Below are positions 1-7,715 of a DNA stretch of 38,356 nt, in pieces. Positions within the stretch are counted from its first letter, which is position 1; the number at the start of each line of letters is the position of its first letter. A program made the position numbers and the translations under genes. The DNA is from SZAS-103 sp038316385 (lineage in GTDB: Bacteria; Pseudomonadota; Gammaproteobacteria; Xanthomonadales; Xanthomonadaceae): contig JBBQAN010000025.1 of NCBI GenBank assembly GCA_038316385.1, positions 1-38,356 of the forward strand, given 5' to 3'. The notes beneath the pieces were generated by a model. That model was given only the letters and a program-made list of their open reading frames with translations. It had not been told where the DNA came from and did not search any database.

Positions 1-108
1 CAGGATATCGATGACGACATCGGTAGCCTGTGGTGCGCGGCGATCGATCGCGAACGGCGTTAGCGGCGCCTTGGCCGAATGTGCGGCATATGCAGATGTC
101 GCGCTCAT
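1..108 (-). CDS. NAD(P)-dependent alcohol dehydrogenase, N-terminal fragment (YahK-like)
   Basis: The minus strand reads an open 36-codon start from an ATG at 108 to the window edge. An AGGAG Shine-Dalgarno lies about 7 bases upstream of the ATG. The residues begin MSATSAYAAHSAKAPLTPF and continue to DVVIDIL. This matches the N terminus of medium-chain zinc alcohol dehydrogenases of the YahK/CAD type, which typically open with 'A-Y-A-A-x-S-A-x-x-P-L-x-P-F'. Those enzymes reduce aldehydes with NADPH. The catalytic Cys and the Rossmann domain lie outside the window, so the assignment rests on the first 36 residues. The gene diverges from the cytochrome gene at 390. Confidence 0.75.
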   Translation of the reverse strand, partial: MSATSAYAAHSAKAPLTPFAIDRRAPQATDVVIDIL

Positions 109-204
109 GAATTCGCTCCTGGATGCGGAACAGCCATCGTAGCGGATCGCACGCGCCCAGCACGATGCATGCGCATGCGTACTGTGTTCGCTGGCGCACA
201 GACA

Positions 205-215
205 CCCCCCCCCCC
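205..215. repeat. Homopolymer of 11 C in the divergent promoter region
   Basis: Eleven consecutive C residues lie between the dehydrogenase start (108) and the cytochrome gene (390). Such tracts slip during replication and are also prone to sequencing error. The 281-base gap also holds a perfect 12-bp palindrome, GCATGCGCATGC, at 167-178. No gene is apparent in the gap. Confidence 0.9.
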
Positions 216-389
216 ACTGACCGATTGTGATGAGGATGGACCGCCTGTGCTGCATGGAAGCGGCCTTTGCGCACAGCATTTAAGTGCGTAGATCAGTAGA
301 TCCAATCGTCACGCTGCATTTACGCGCGCAGGCTCACATTCCAACCGTGCAACCGGTCATCGCGTTGCACTCTGACAAGGAGGTCAGTG

Positions 390-2072
390 ATGAAAATCCC
401 GACGATCAGCAGATCATCGATTCTGGGTGGAGCGAAGCTCTCCGCGCTATTTCTTGCGCTGGTTCTGGCCAGCTGCGGCGAGCAGGATGCCCGTCACAAC
501 ATCGCCGATGTCGGCACCGACGGACCCGCCGATCAGGGCACGCCGGTCATCGCCCCGGAAGGAAACGAGAACGCCGGCGAGAAAGTGTTCCGCGACGAAA
601 CCTTCGGCAATGAAGGCTTCTGGACCGACGCCATGCGTTTGCCACAAGGCATCGCGGGCGCACGCGTCACTCCGAATCAGGCGCTCGATCTCGGATTGAA
701 TGTGGACCTGGCGCGGGTGCCGATCGGGATCACCCTGGGCGTGGCGGCGCAGCTCCTGCTTGATCCCAGCGGAAAATCCTCGTCAATCCTCAACAATCCC
801 GACAATACAATCAAATTGCTCAACGCCAATGCCGTGGTCGGCTTCGCCGCCAAGGACAACAACGGCGACGGCCACATCGACATCCTGCATGGCGACAAGG
901 TAGGCGCAACCTGCGCCATGTGCCATACGCGCATGGGCTTCTCGGTGCTGCGGCGCCCGCACGGAGGCGCGATCGGTTTTCGGCACGACGGCCTCGCGAG
1001 CCATAATCTGGACTTTGGCAGCCTGATCGCGCTTGCGGAAAATTCAAAGGCGTACTATCCGGTTCTCCAGCTTGCATTGAACGCCAATGGCGGCAAGACC
1101 CTGGGCCGCGCGCCGACCGGGCTGACGGTCGCTTCGGTGGAGGCGGACGTGGATGCTTACTTGCGCAACAAGGATTACTACCCGGTCGGCATGTTCGACG
1201 ACAGCCCCGATGGCAATGGCGACCCGATGCACAACTCGGCTTTGTTCCGCCAGGATCTCGCTGGGCCTTACGGCACCGAGGGCGGAATCGGCAGGCTGGA
1301 TAATTTCAGCAACCTGGTTTACACCGCCTTGCTCGATCCAACCACGCTCACGACGCCTGGCGGTCGCGCGTTCCTCCGGAAGCTCGGCGGCGATGCGGCG
1401 GGCAACGAAATTGTCGACAATTACGTGCGCATTCTTGCCAATACCGGCGTGACCAATTACCCGTTTGTGCACGCATCGCCACCGCCCGATCCGGCGATGG
1501 CCGGCAGCGAGGATTATCCGCTCGGTGTGCGCGTCGATGAGCAAAAACTGCGCGACTTGAACAGGTATCTCGACGAGCTGCCCGCGCCGCACGGCGTCAG
1601 CAGCAGGACTGGCGATGTCAGGCGCGGCGAGGAACTGTTCCGCACCGCAGGCGGCTGCACCGCTTGCCACAATGTCGATCAAAGCCGGCCGGTACCTGCC
1701 GGCATCATCCCGATGAAGACCATCTTCCCCGGCGACAATCCGATGGTTCTGCTCGCGCAACGGCTGCCGCCGTTGAACCCGATCCTGAATACGGCCGAGT
1801 CGATCTTCGACGACAAGATGGCCGTGGTCAACGCGAGTCAGCGCGGACTCGAACGCGGCGTGGCGATGCCGTTGCTGCTCGATCTCGGGAACAAGCCCAA
1901 CTTCCTTCACGATGATTCGGTGGCGAGTCTGGATCAATTGCTCGATCCGGAGCGTGGCCCGCAGGCGCCGCACCCCTTCTATCGCGCCGACCCAAAAGAC
2001 CGTGCGGATATCGCGGCGTTCCTGAAGAGCTTGAGTGCGCGGCCCCGCAGCCATGCTTCAAACCCAAGGTAG
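390..2072 (+). CDS. Di-haem cytochrome c lipoprotein, MauG/CCP-like C-terminal region
   Basis: The protein has 560 residues. I chose the ATG at 390 over the adjacent GTG at 387 because AAGGAGG at 377-383 then lies 6 bases away. A signal peptide ends in the lipobox L26-A-S-C29, with Gly at +2, which suggests an outer-membrane lipoprotein in the periplasm. There are two c-type haem sites, CAMCH at 175-179 and CTACH at 423-427. The C terminus (FLHDDSVASLDQLL, then HPF and AAFLKSL) resembles the end of bacterial cytochrome c peroxidase/MauG proteins. The long first half does not match a family I can name. A DNNGDGHID loop at 156-164 looks like a calcium site. A role in periplasmic electron transfer or oxidation is inferred; the substrate is unknown. 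A DUF4331 gene follows after 313 bases. Confidence 0.8.
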   Translation: MKIPTISRSSILGGAKLSALFLALVLASCGEQDARHNIADVGTDGPADQGTPVIAPEGNENAGEKVFRDETFGNEGFWTDAMRLPQGIAGARVTPNQALDLGLNVDLARVPIGITLGVAAQLLLDPSGKSSSILNNPDNTIKLLNANAVVGFAAKDNNGDGHIDILHGDKVGATCAMCHTRMGFSVLRRPHGGAIGFRHDGLASHNLDFGSLIALAENSKAYYPVLQLALNANGGKTLGRAPTGLTVASVEADVDAYLRNKDYYPVGMFDDSPDGNGDPMHNSALFRQDLAGPYGTEGGIGRLDNFSNLVYTALLDPTTLTTPGGRAFLRKLGGDAAGNEIVDNYVRILANTGVTNYPFVHASPPPDPAMAGSEDYPLGVRVDEQKLRDLNRYLDELPAPHGVSSRTGDVRRGEELFRTAGGCTACHNVDQSRPVPAGIIPMKTIFPGDNPMVLLAQRLPPLNPILNTAESIFDDKMAVVNASQRGLERGVAMPLLLDLGNKPNFLHDDSVASLDQLLDPERGPQAPHPFYRADPKDRADIAAFLKSLSARPRSHASNPR

Positions 2073-2167
2073 TGCAGCGCAGTGGTGGGCATTTTTTGCG
2101 CTGATGGCGCGTCGTTTGCGGCACTGCATGACAAAGTCGATACAGACAACTTTTTGAAACGATCCGC

Positions 2168-2194
2168 GTGAAGGTCGTGAGAAACGATCTTCAC
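2168..2194. promoter_or_regulatory. Inverted repeat, possible operator
   Basis: GTGAAGGTCGT (2168-2178) pairs with ACGATCTTCAC (2184-2194) across a 5-base loop, with one G/T mismatch in 11 pairs. No T-tract follows, so it is more operator-like than terminator-like. It lies in the 313-base gap between the cytochrome and DUF4331 genes, which contains no gene I can support. Confidence 0.4.
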
Positions 2195-2255
2195 AAAATC
2201 CTCAACATCGCAAGCGCATCTTTGAAGCGCTGAGGCGATTCGCAATTCCACGTCG

Positions 2256-2287
2256 CAATACCGCCAGTAAACAATACCGCCGGTAAA
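2256..2287. repeat. Tandem 16-bp repeat upstream of DUF4331
   Basis: CAATACCGCCAGTAAA (2256-2271) is followed directly by CAATACCGCCGGTAAA (2272-2287), with a single mismatch. The pair ends 98 bases before the DUF4331 start codon. It could be two half-sites for a regulator or a recent slippage duplication. Confidence 0.65.
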
Positions 2288-2385
2288 TCAGTCTCCACAA
2301 GGTTTTCAACGCAACAAGCTAGTTCGCGACATCCGACCGTTCGATCGCACGTCTCCGTGCACCATGCATCCAAGGAAGAATCCAC

Positions 2386-3804
2386 ATGAAACGCACTACA
2401 CTCGCAGTCGCTATCGTTGGCCTGCTGTTCGCCGGCACCGCAGTCTCCTCCAGCCATCGCGAAGCGCCGCTGATTACCCAGACGCCGAAAGTCGATGGCA
2501 CCGATTTCTACATGTTCCGCAGTTACGAATCCGGCCGTGTCGGCTATGTGACGTTCCTGGCGAACTATGACCCGCTGCAGGATCCCAACGGCGCCCCGAA
2601 CTATTTCACCCTCGATCCCAAGGCGGTGTACGAGATCAAGATCGACACCAACGGCGATGCGGTTCCTGATATCACCTACCAGTTCCGCTTCCAGAACAAC
2701 TACCAGAACCGCACCATCGCCGTGCACGGCGTCCGGGTCGCGGTGCCGTTGAGCAACATCGGGCCGTTCGGTCCGGCGCCCATGGGAGCAGAAGGCAACA
2801 AGAACCTGATCGAAACCTACACAGTCACCAGCATCCGCGGTAATTCCGCGCCAGTGCTCGCGACCAACGTGAGCGAGGGTGGCGGCAGCACCGTCTTCCG
2901 CAAACCGTTCGACAACATCGGCACCAAGTCGATCCCCGAGTACGAGGCGTATGCCAACCACCATATCGCCCGGATCGGACTCGATGGTTGCAGCGGCAGC
3001 CGCGTATTCGTCGGTCAACGCCAGGAAGGCTTTGCAGTCGCGCTCGGCAAGGTGTTCGACCTGATCCACCTGAATCCGGTTGGCGCGCCGAATGCGAATA
3101 CCAACGAAGTCGCCGGCAAGAACATCACCACGATTGCGCTGGAGGTGCCGATTTCGTGCCTGACCACCGGCGGCAGCCCGATCATCGGCGCCTGGACGAC
3201 GGCAAGCCTGCCCAAGTTCGCCAACGGAAGCGGGGCGTTCATGACCCAGGTGTCGCGACTCGGCGCGCCGTTGATCAACGAGCTCATCATCGGCCTGCCC
3301 GACAAGGACAAATTCAACGCCTCGCAACCTCACGACGATGCGCAATTCGCGACCTATGTGACCAACCCGACGTTGCCGGCGTTGATCGAAGCCTTGTTCC
3401 CGAGCGTGAAGGCGCCGACCAAGTTTCCGCGCACGGACCTGATTGCGGCATTCCTGACCGGCGTGCAAGGTCTGAATCAGCCGACCGGCGTCCGCCCGGC
3501 CGAGATGTTGCGCTTGAATACATCGATCCAGCCCAAGCCTGCGGCTTCGCAAAACACGCTCGGCGTGCTGGGTGCCGACACCTCGGGTTTCCCGAATGGT
3601 CGACGTCCTGGCGATGATGTAGTGGATATCGAATTGCGCGTCGCGATGGGCGCATTGCTCCCGAGCGCCGATGCTCCGTCCGGTCAGTTGCCCTATACCG
3701 ACGGCGCTGCGATCAAGGCGACCGATTTCCGCAATATCTTCCCGTACCTGAACACGCCCCTGCCGGGCGCGACCGACGGTACCGCAACGGTTGCGCACCA
3801 ATAA
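2386..3804 (+). CDS. Secreted DUF4331 family protein
   Basis: The protein has 472 residues, with AGGAAG upstream of the ATG. A cleavable signal peptide covers about residues 1-22. It is followed by the SSHREAP signature (HREAP at 24-28) and KVDGTDFYMF, the hallmark start of DUF4331 proteins. A calcium-type loop DTNGDAVPD lies at 87-95. The family is secreted or periplasmic and has no established biochemical function that I know of. The C-terminal third (DDVVDIELRVAMG, then FPYLNTPLPG) is also typical of full-length members, so the protein looks intact. A strong terminator follows. The neighbours are a di-haem cytochrome upstream and an exported helical-repeat protein plus a HupE-like membrane protein downstream. 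The family assignment is firm; any role is inferred only from the neighbours. Confidence 0.9.
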   Translation: MKRTTLAVAIVGLLFAGTAVSSSHREAPLITQTPKVDGTDFYMFRSYESGRVGYVTFLANYDPLQDPNGAPNYFTLDPKAVYEIKIDTNGDAVPDITYQFRFQNNYQNRTIAVHGVRVAVPLSNIGPFGPAPMGAEGNKNLIETYTVTSIRGNSAPVLATNVSEGGGSTVFRKPFDNIGTKSIPEYEAYANHHIARIGLDGCSGSRVFVGQRQEGFAVALGKVFDLIHLNPVGAPNANTNEVAGKNITTIALEVPISCLTTGGSPIIGAWTTASLPKFANGSGAFMTQVSRLGAPLINELIIGLPDKDKFNASQPHDDAQFATYVTNPTLPALIEALFPSVKAPTKFPRTDLIAAFLTGVQGLNQPTGVRPAEMLRLNTSIQPKPAASQNTLGVLGADTSGFPNGRRPGDDVVDIELRVAMGALLPSADAPSGQLPYTDGAAIKATDFRNIFPYLNTPLPGATDGTATVAHQ

Positions 3805-3838
3805 AGCGATAATTGCACGGCAACACGATGGGTTGGAC

Positions 3839-3870
3839 CCGACGACGCTTCGGCGTCGTCGGTTTTTTTT
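3839..3870 (+). terminator. Intrinsic terminator after DUF4331
   Basis: A perfect 10-bp stem, CCGACGACGC / GCGTCGTCGG, is closed by a stable TTCG tetraloop and followed by eight T. It should end transcription of the DUF4331 gene and separate it from the next two genes. Confidence 0.95.
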
Positions 3871-3930
3871 GCGGCCGTTATCCTGCGACCATTCCGAACA
3901 AATCAGCCAAATAACGGACGTCAGACCGTC

Positions 3931-5193
3931 GTGCGAATCGTGCGTGCGAAATCCCGAAACGGTACTGCGTGGCGGCCAATGGTACTTGCCGCGCTGCTGA
4001 TCTATATCGGACTCGGCAACACAGCTCAGGCAGCCGATCAAAGCGATCCCTACGTTCCTGCCAGCGACAGCACCGTCCTCGAACATCTGCCATCGACCAG
4101 CGATCCGCGTGTGCGCCGGTTCGATGCGCTCAAGCAGCAAGTTGCCGCGAACCCCAGCGATGTGAAACGTGCGACTGCCCTGTCTCGCGCGTACCTCGAC
4201 TACGGACGCGATACCGGCGATGCGCGCTATCTCGGCCGTGCGCAAGCGGTGATCGCACCGTGGGTCGCGAAACATCCGCCGTCCGACGACGCCTTGCTGG
4301 TGCTGGCCACGATTCTTCAGAGCCGTCACCAGTTCGCTGAGTCGCGGCGGATTCTGCAAGCGCTTCTGCAACGCGACGAGGACAATACGCAGGCATGGCT
4401 CACGCTTGCGTCGGTTGCGCTGGTGCAGGGCGACATGGACGAGGCGCATCGCGACTGCGTGCATCTGCTCGGCAATTCCGATGGACTGATCACCGCCGGT
4501 TGCATCGGCTCGTGGAATGCCGTGAACGGCAACGCGCAGAGCTCGCTGCACGTCATCGACGCCCTGTTGCAGCAGGAACCGAACGAAACACCCGCCCTGC
4601 AATCGTGGGCGCACGGATTGCTGGCGGATGCGGCGAAAATTCTCGGGCAAACCGATCGCGCCGATGCGGAATTCAAGAAGGCTTTGCTGCTCGCGCCTGG
4701 CGATAATTTCGTGCTGGCTGATTACGGCGACTTCCTGCTCGATAACGGGCGCGCGCAGGATGCGCTGGAACTGATGCGCGGCTACGAACAATCGGACACC
4801 TCATTTCTGCGCAAGGTGCTGGCGGAATCGGCGCTTAAACTGCCGGCGGCGAATGCCGATATCCAGCAAATGGCCTCGCGCTTCCGCGATCTCGAACAAC
4901 GCGGAGACAAACGCCTGTACGGTCGCGAGGAAGCACGCTTCGTGCTTCAAATGCAGCACGATCCAGTGCGCGCCTTGCAATTGGCGCAAGCCAACTGGGT
5001 CATCCAGCGCGCGCCGGAAGACATTCGCATCTACCTGGAAGCGGCGCTCGCCGCTGGCAAGCCTGCTTCCGCAAAACCCGTGCTGGATTTTCTGCAACAC
5101 ACGCATTTCGAGGAACCGATTGTTCGCGCGCTCGCGGCGCGGGTTTCCAAGCAGCTTGATGCCGCCAACCCCGCAACCAAGGCATCGCATTGA
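3931..5193 (+). CDS. Exported helical-repeat (TPR-like) protein
   Basis: The protein has 420 residues from a GTG start. A second GTG at 3940 is an alternative, and neither has a strong Shine-Dalgarno. The N terminus carries a basic region, a hydrophobic stretch (MVLAALLIYIGLG) and an AQAA-type cleavage site near residue 35, so it is probably periplasmic. The rest is a series of paired amphipathic helices of about 34 residues with TPR-like spacing (for example the helix around ALLVLATILQ and the one around QAWLTLASVAL). TPR proteins scaffold complexes, so this one may hold partners of the HupE-like protein. Its stop overlaps the start of that gene by 4 bases, which implies co-translation. An inverted repeat, CCGTTAT (3875-3881) / ATAACGG (3911-3917), lies just upstream and could be regulatory. 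Confidence 0.75.
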   Translation: MRIVRAKSRNGTAWRPMVLAALLIYIGLGNTAQAADQSDPYVPASDSTVLEHLPSTSDPRVRRFDALKQQVAANPSDVKRATALSRAYLDYGRDTGDARYLGRAQAVIAPWVAKHPPSDDALLVLATILQSRHQFAESRRILQALLQRDEDNTQAWLTLASVALVQGDMDEAHRDCVHLLGNSDGLITAGCIGSWNAVNGNAQSSLHVIDALLQQEPNETPALQSWAHGLLADAAKILGQTDRADAEFKKALLLAPGDNFVLADYGDFLLDNGRAQDALELMRGYEQSDTSFLRKVLAESALKLPAANADIQQMASRFRDLEQRGDKRLYGREEARFVLQMQHDPVRALQLAQANWVIQRAPEDIRIYLEAALAAGKPASAKPVLDFLQHTHFEEPIVRALAARVSKQLDAANPATKASH

Positions 5194-6410
5194 AACTTCG
5201 CATCGTCCTGCTCTCGCTGATCGCTTTGCTCGCATTCCCTTGCGCAGCTCTCGCGCACAAGGAAAGCGATGCGTATCTGACCTTGCGCACCGACGCGGCC
5301 AATCCCAACGTGCTGCGCGGGCAATTCGATATCGCGTTGCGTGATCTTGCATTCGTGATCGACATCGACACAAATCAGGACAGCGCGGTGACCTGGGGCG
5401 AGGTCAAGGCACATCGCGACGCAATCGAGCGTTACGCGCTGGGCGGGCTGACGATCAAGGGCGATGGCCTCACTTGCGAAACGCATCCGACCAATCAAAA
5501 GATCGATGCGCATAACGATGGTGCCTACGATGTCATTTATTTCGATGCGGTCTGCGACAAGGAAATTCCGAATCGTCTGACGATCGTGTATCGATTGTTT
5601 CAGGATGTTGACCCCTACCATCGCGGCATCGTGACAATCCATGCCGGCGATCGCGTTGCCGGCGCAGTGCTCGGACCGAAGACGCCGTCCGCAACGCTCG
5701 ACCTGCGCGAACCGGATCGCTGGAGCCAGTTCAAGAGTTTCATGGTCGATGGCATCTGGCACATCTGGACCGGCCCCGACCACCTGCTGTTCATCCTGTC
5801 GTTGCTGTTGCCGGCGGTATTGATCAGGCGCGTATGGGTCGCCTCGCCGCCGCAGTTGTTGCCACTGCCGCCGCCGGACGCGCCCGCAGATACCCGCTGG
5901 GCTCCGGCGACAAGTTTGTGGCGCGCGATGATCGAGTTGATCAAAGTCGTTTCCGGATTTACGGTTTCGCATTCGGTGACGTTGACATTATCTGTGCTGG
6001 GCTACGTGAACTTGCCAAGCCGTCTCGTCGAATCCGGCATCGCGCTGTCGATCATCGTCGCCGCCCTCAATAATATCTATCCGGTGGTGACCCGCCGCGC
6101 ATGGGTCGTCGCATTCGCGTTCGGATTCATCCACGGACTCGGCTTCGCGAGCGCGCTCGCCGGGCTGTCGTTGCCGCCCGCCGCGATGGCCGCCTCGCTA
6201 GGCGGCTTCAGCCTGGGCGTGGAACTCGGCCAGGAATCGATCGTGCTGCCGTTCCTGCCCATCGCATTCCTGTTGCGCAAGACGCGTTTCTATCAAGTCG
6301 GCGTCGTGCGCTGGGGATCGTTGGCGATCATCGCCATCGCGACGCTATGGCTGATCCAGCGCGCATTCGCTGTGGTGATTCCAGGCACTGCTTTCCTGAC
6401 GCCGTCCTGA
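5190..6410 (+). CDS. HupE/UreJ family membrane protein with periplasmic domain
   Basis: The protein has 406 residues from a TTG start that overlaps the previous stop (TTGA). Residues 1-22 form a signal peptide. A soluble periplasmic domain of about 160 residues follows; it holds a canonical EF-hand-type loop at 60-71 (D60, N62, D64, E71) and Cys95/Cys122. The C-terminal half has about 6-7 membrane segments with family motifs: GIWHIWTGPDHLLF (188-201), FTVSHS (257-262), FGFIHGLGFA (311-320) and LGVELGQ (342-348). HupE/UreJ proteins are linked to nickel or cobalt uptake, and the intramembrane His, Asp and Glu residues suit metal passage. No hydrogenase or urease genes are near, so the substrate here is open. 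It is paired with the helical-repeat gene upstream. Confidence 0.85.
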   Translation: MKLRIVLLSLIALLAFPCAALAHKESDAYLTLRTDAANPNVLRGQFDIALRDLAFVIDIDTNQDSAVTWGEVKAHRDAIERYALGGLTIKGDGLTCETHPTNQKIDAHNDGAYDVIYFDAVCDKEIPNRLTIVYRLFQDVDPYHRGIVTIHAGDRVAGAVLGPKTPSATLDLREPDRWSQFKSFMVDGIWHIWTGPDHLLFILSLLLPAVLIRRVWVASPPQLLPLPPPDAPADTRWAPATSLWRAMIELIKVVSGFTVSHSVTLTLSVLGYVNLPSRLVESGIALSIIVAALNNIYPVVTRRAWVVAFAFGFIHGLGFASALAGLSLPPAAMAASLGGFSLGVELGQESIVLPFLPIAFLLRKTRFYQVGVVRWGSLAIIAIATLWLIQRAFAVVIPGTAFLTPS

Positions 6411-6480
6411 TCACGTTTCCGGCGCTCGAACCGCCTCATGCGCTACGCTAGTCGCATCATTTCCATGCGCGGAGCACGCC

Positions 6481-6963
6481 ATGCCATCGTTCGATATTGT
6501 TTCCGAAGTGGACAAGCACGAATTGACCAACGCGATCGACCAGGCTAATCGCGAGTTGGACTCACGCTTCGATTTCAAGGGCAGCGATGCGCGCTTCGAG
6601 CTTGCCGATTCCGAAGTGACCCAAATTGCGCCAAGTGACTTCCAGCTCAAACAGATGCTCGACATCCTGCGCGGGCGCCTGATTGCACGCGGCATCGACA
6701 TTCGCTGCCTCGACATCGGCGAGCCCTTGATCAATCTTGCCGGCGCGCGACAGACGGTTACGATCAAGCAAGGCATCGAACAACCGAGCGCCAAGAAGAT
6801 CGTCGCCGCGATCAAGGCCGCGAAGCTCAAGGTCGAAACCTCGATCAACGGCGACAAGCTTCGCGTGAGCGCAAAGAAGCGCGACGACTTGCAAACCGCA
6901 ATGCAACTGTTGCGCAAGACCGATCTGGAACTGCCATTGCAGTTCGAGAATTTCCGTGACTGA
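6481..6963 (+). CDS. yajQ: YajQ family nucleotide-binding protein
   Basis: The protein has 160 residues and is full length for the family. It starts with the diagnostic MPSFDIVSEVDKHELTNA, then SRFDFKGSDA at about 28-37, and ends with QLLRKTDLELPLQFENFRD. YajQ proteins are small cytosolic proteins with two RRM-like folds. Members from Xanthomonas and Pseudomonas bind cyclic di-GMP and modulate transcription. GGAG lies upstream of the ATG. The downstream DUF1415 gene starts inside its last codons, so the two were translationally coupled. Confidence 0.95.
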   Translation: MPSFDIVSEVDKHELTNAIDQANRELDSRFDFKGSDARFELADSEVTQIAPSDFQLKQMLDILRGRLIARGIDIRCLDIGEPLINLAGARQTVTIKQGIEQPSAKKIVAAIKAAKLKVETSINGDKLRVSAKKRDDLQTAMQLLRKTDLELPLQFENFRD

Positions 6964-7535
6964 TGATGATCCGATCGCACTGACCAGACACTGGCTCGAA
7001 CGCGGTCATCGGCCTCAACCTGTGTCCGTTCGCGAAAGCGGTGTACGTCAAACAGCAGATACGCTTCGTCGTCAGCGATGCGAACACGCCGCAAGCGCTG
7101 CTTGAATTTCTCGTCGCCGAACTTGTCCATTTGCGTGACGCCGATCCGCAGACTATCGACACCACGCTGCTGATCCTTCCTCACGTCCTGCAAGACTTCC
7201 TCGACTTCAACGACTTCCTCGACATCGCCGAAACCGCGCTCACCCGGCTCGACCTCGACGGCGAAATTCAGATCGCGAGTTTTCATCCTGACTATCGCTT
7301 CGACGACTGCGTTGATGACGCGATCGAGAATTACACGAATCGCTCACCGTTTCCGATGCTGCACCTGCTACGCGAGGTGAGCGTGGAACGCGCCGTGGCA
7401 GCCTTTCCGCAGGCCGATGCGATCGTGGAGCGCAACAAGGCGACGCTCGGGCGGCTGGGTCTGGAAGGATGGAAGCGGCTGCTGGATTTGCCGCAACCTG
7501 AAGGTGCGGGCGTACTGTCCGACGCGGCGGGATGA
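6956..7535 (+). pseudogene. DUF1415 family gene with a frameshift near 7001-7005
   Basis: A GTG at 6956, overlapping the end of yajQ, begins V-TDDDPIALTRHWLER. The reading then continues in another frame from 7005 as VIGLNLCPFAKAVYVKQQ to a stop at 7535. Joining the two across GAACGC|GGTC restores the DUF1415 signature 'W-L-E-R-A-V-I-G-L-N-L-C-P-F-A'. Two bases (one CG of a CGCG run) appear to be missing. The remainder (RYVV-type strand, HPDYRF, then NRSPFPMLHLLRE) is intact and typical of the family, whose function is unknown. Either the gene is recently inactivated or this is a sequencing error in a CG repeat. Without the join, a start codon is available only at 7041, which would lose the conserved CPFA region. 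Confidence 0.8.
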
Positions 7536-7715
7536 CGCAGGCAGCAAGCGCTCCAATTTCGCGGTCGAACACTCTAATTGCGCAACGCTGTGGGATCACG
7601 GGCGATGCGCACATGGCGACTTGAAGAATTCGCTCCCGACATGACCGGATCCGCGATCAAACGGCGTGTTACTCCATGGATCGGGTCGATCCCTATCACT
7701 CTCAAGGAGCTAGTC

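Noticed and set aside
1044..2054. 336-codon minus-strand frame opposite the cytochrome gene
   Set aside because: It is a shadow of a gene with haem motifs and a strong ribosome-binding site; its composition is Arg/Gln/His-biased without domain features.
2191..4791. 866-codon open frame on the minus strand opposite DUF4331 and the helical-repeat gene
   Set aside because: It is antisense to two well-supported exported proteins, is Arg/Val-rich as expected of high-GC shadow frames, and shows no motif or ribosome-binding site.
5190..6410. HupE-like gene as part of a hydrogenase or urease operon
   Set aside because: No hydrogenase, urease or accessory genes are in the window, and the neighbours are DUF4331 and helical-repeat proteins.
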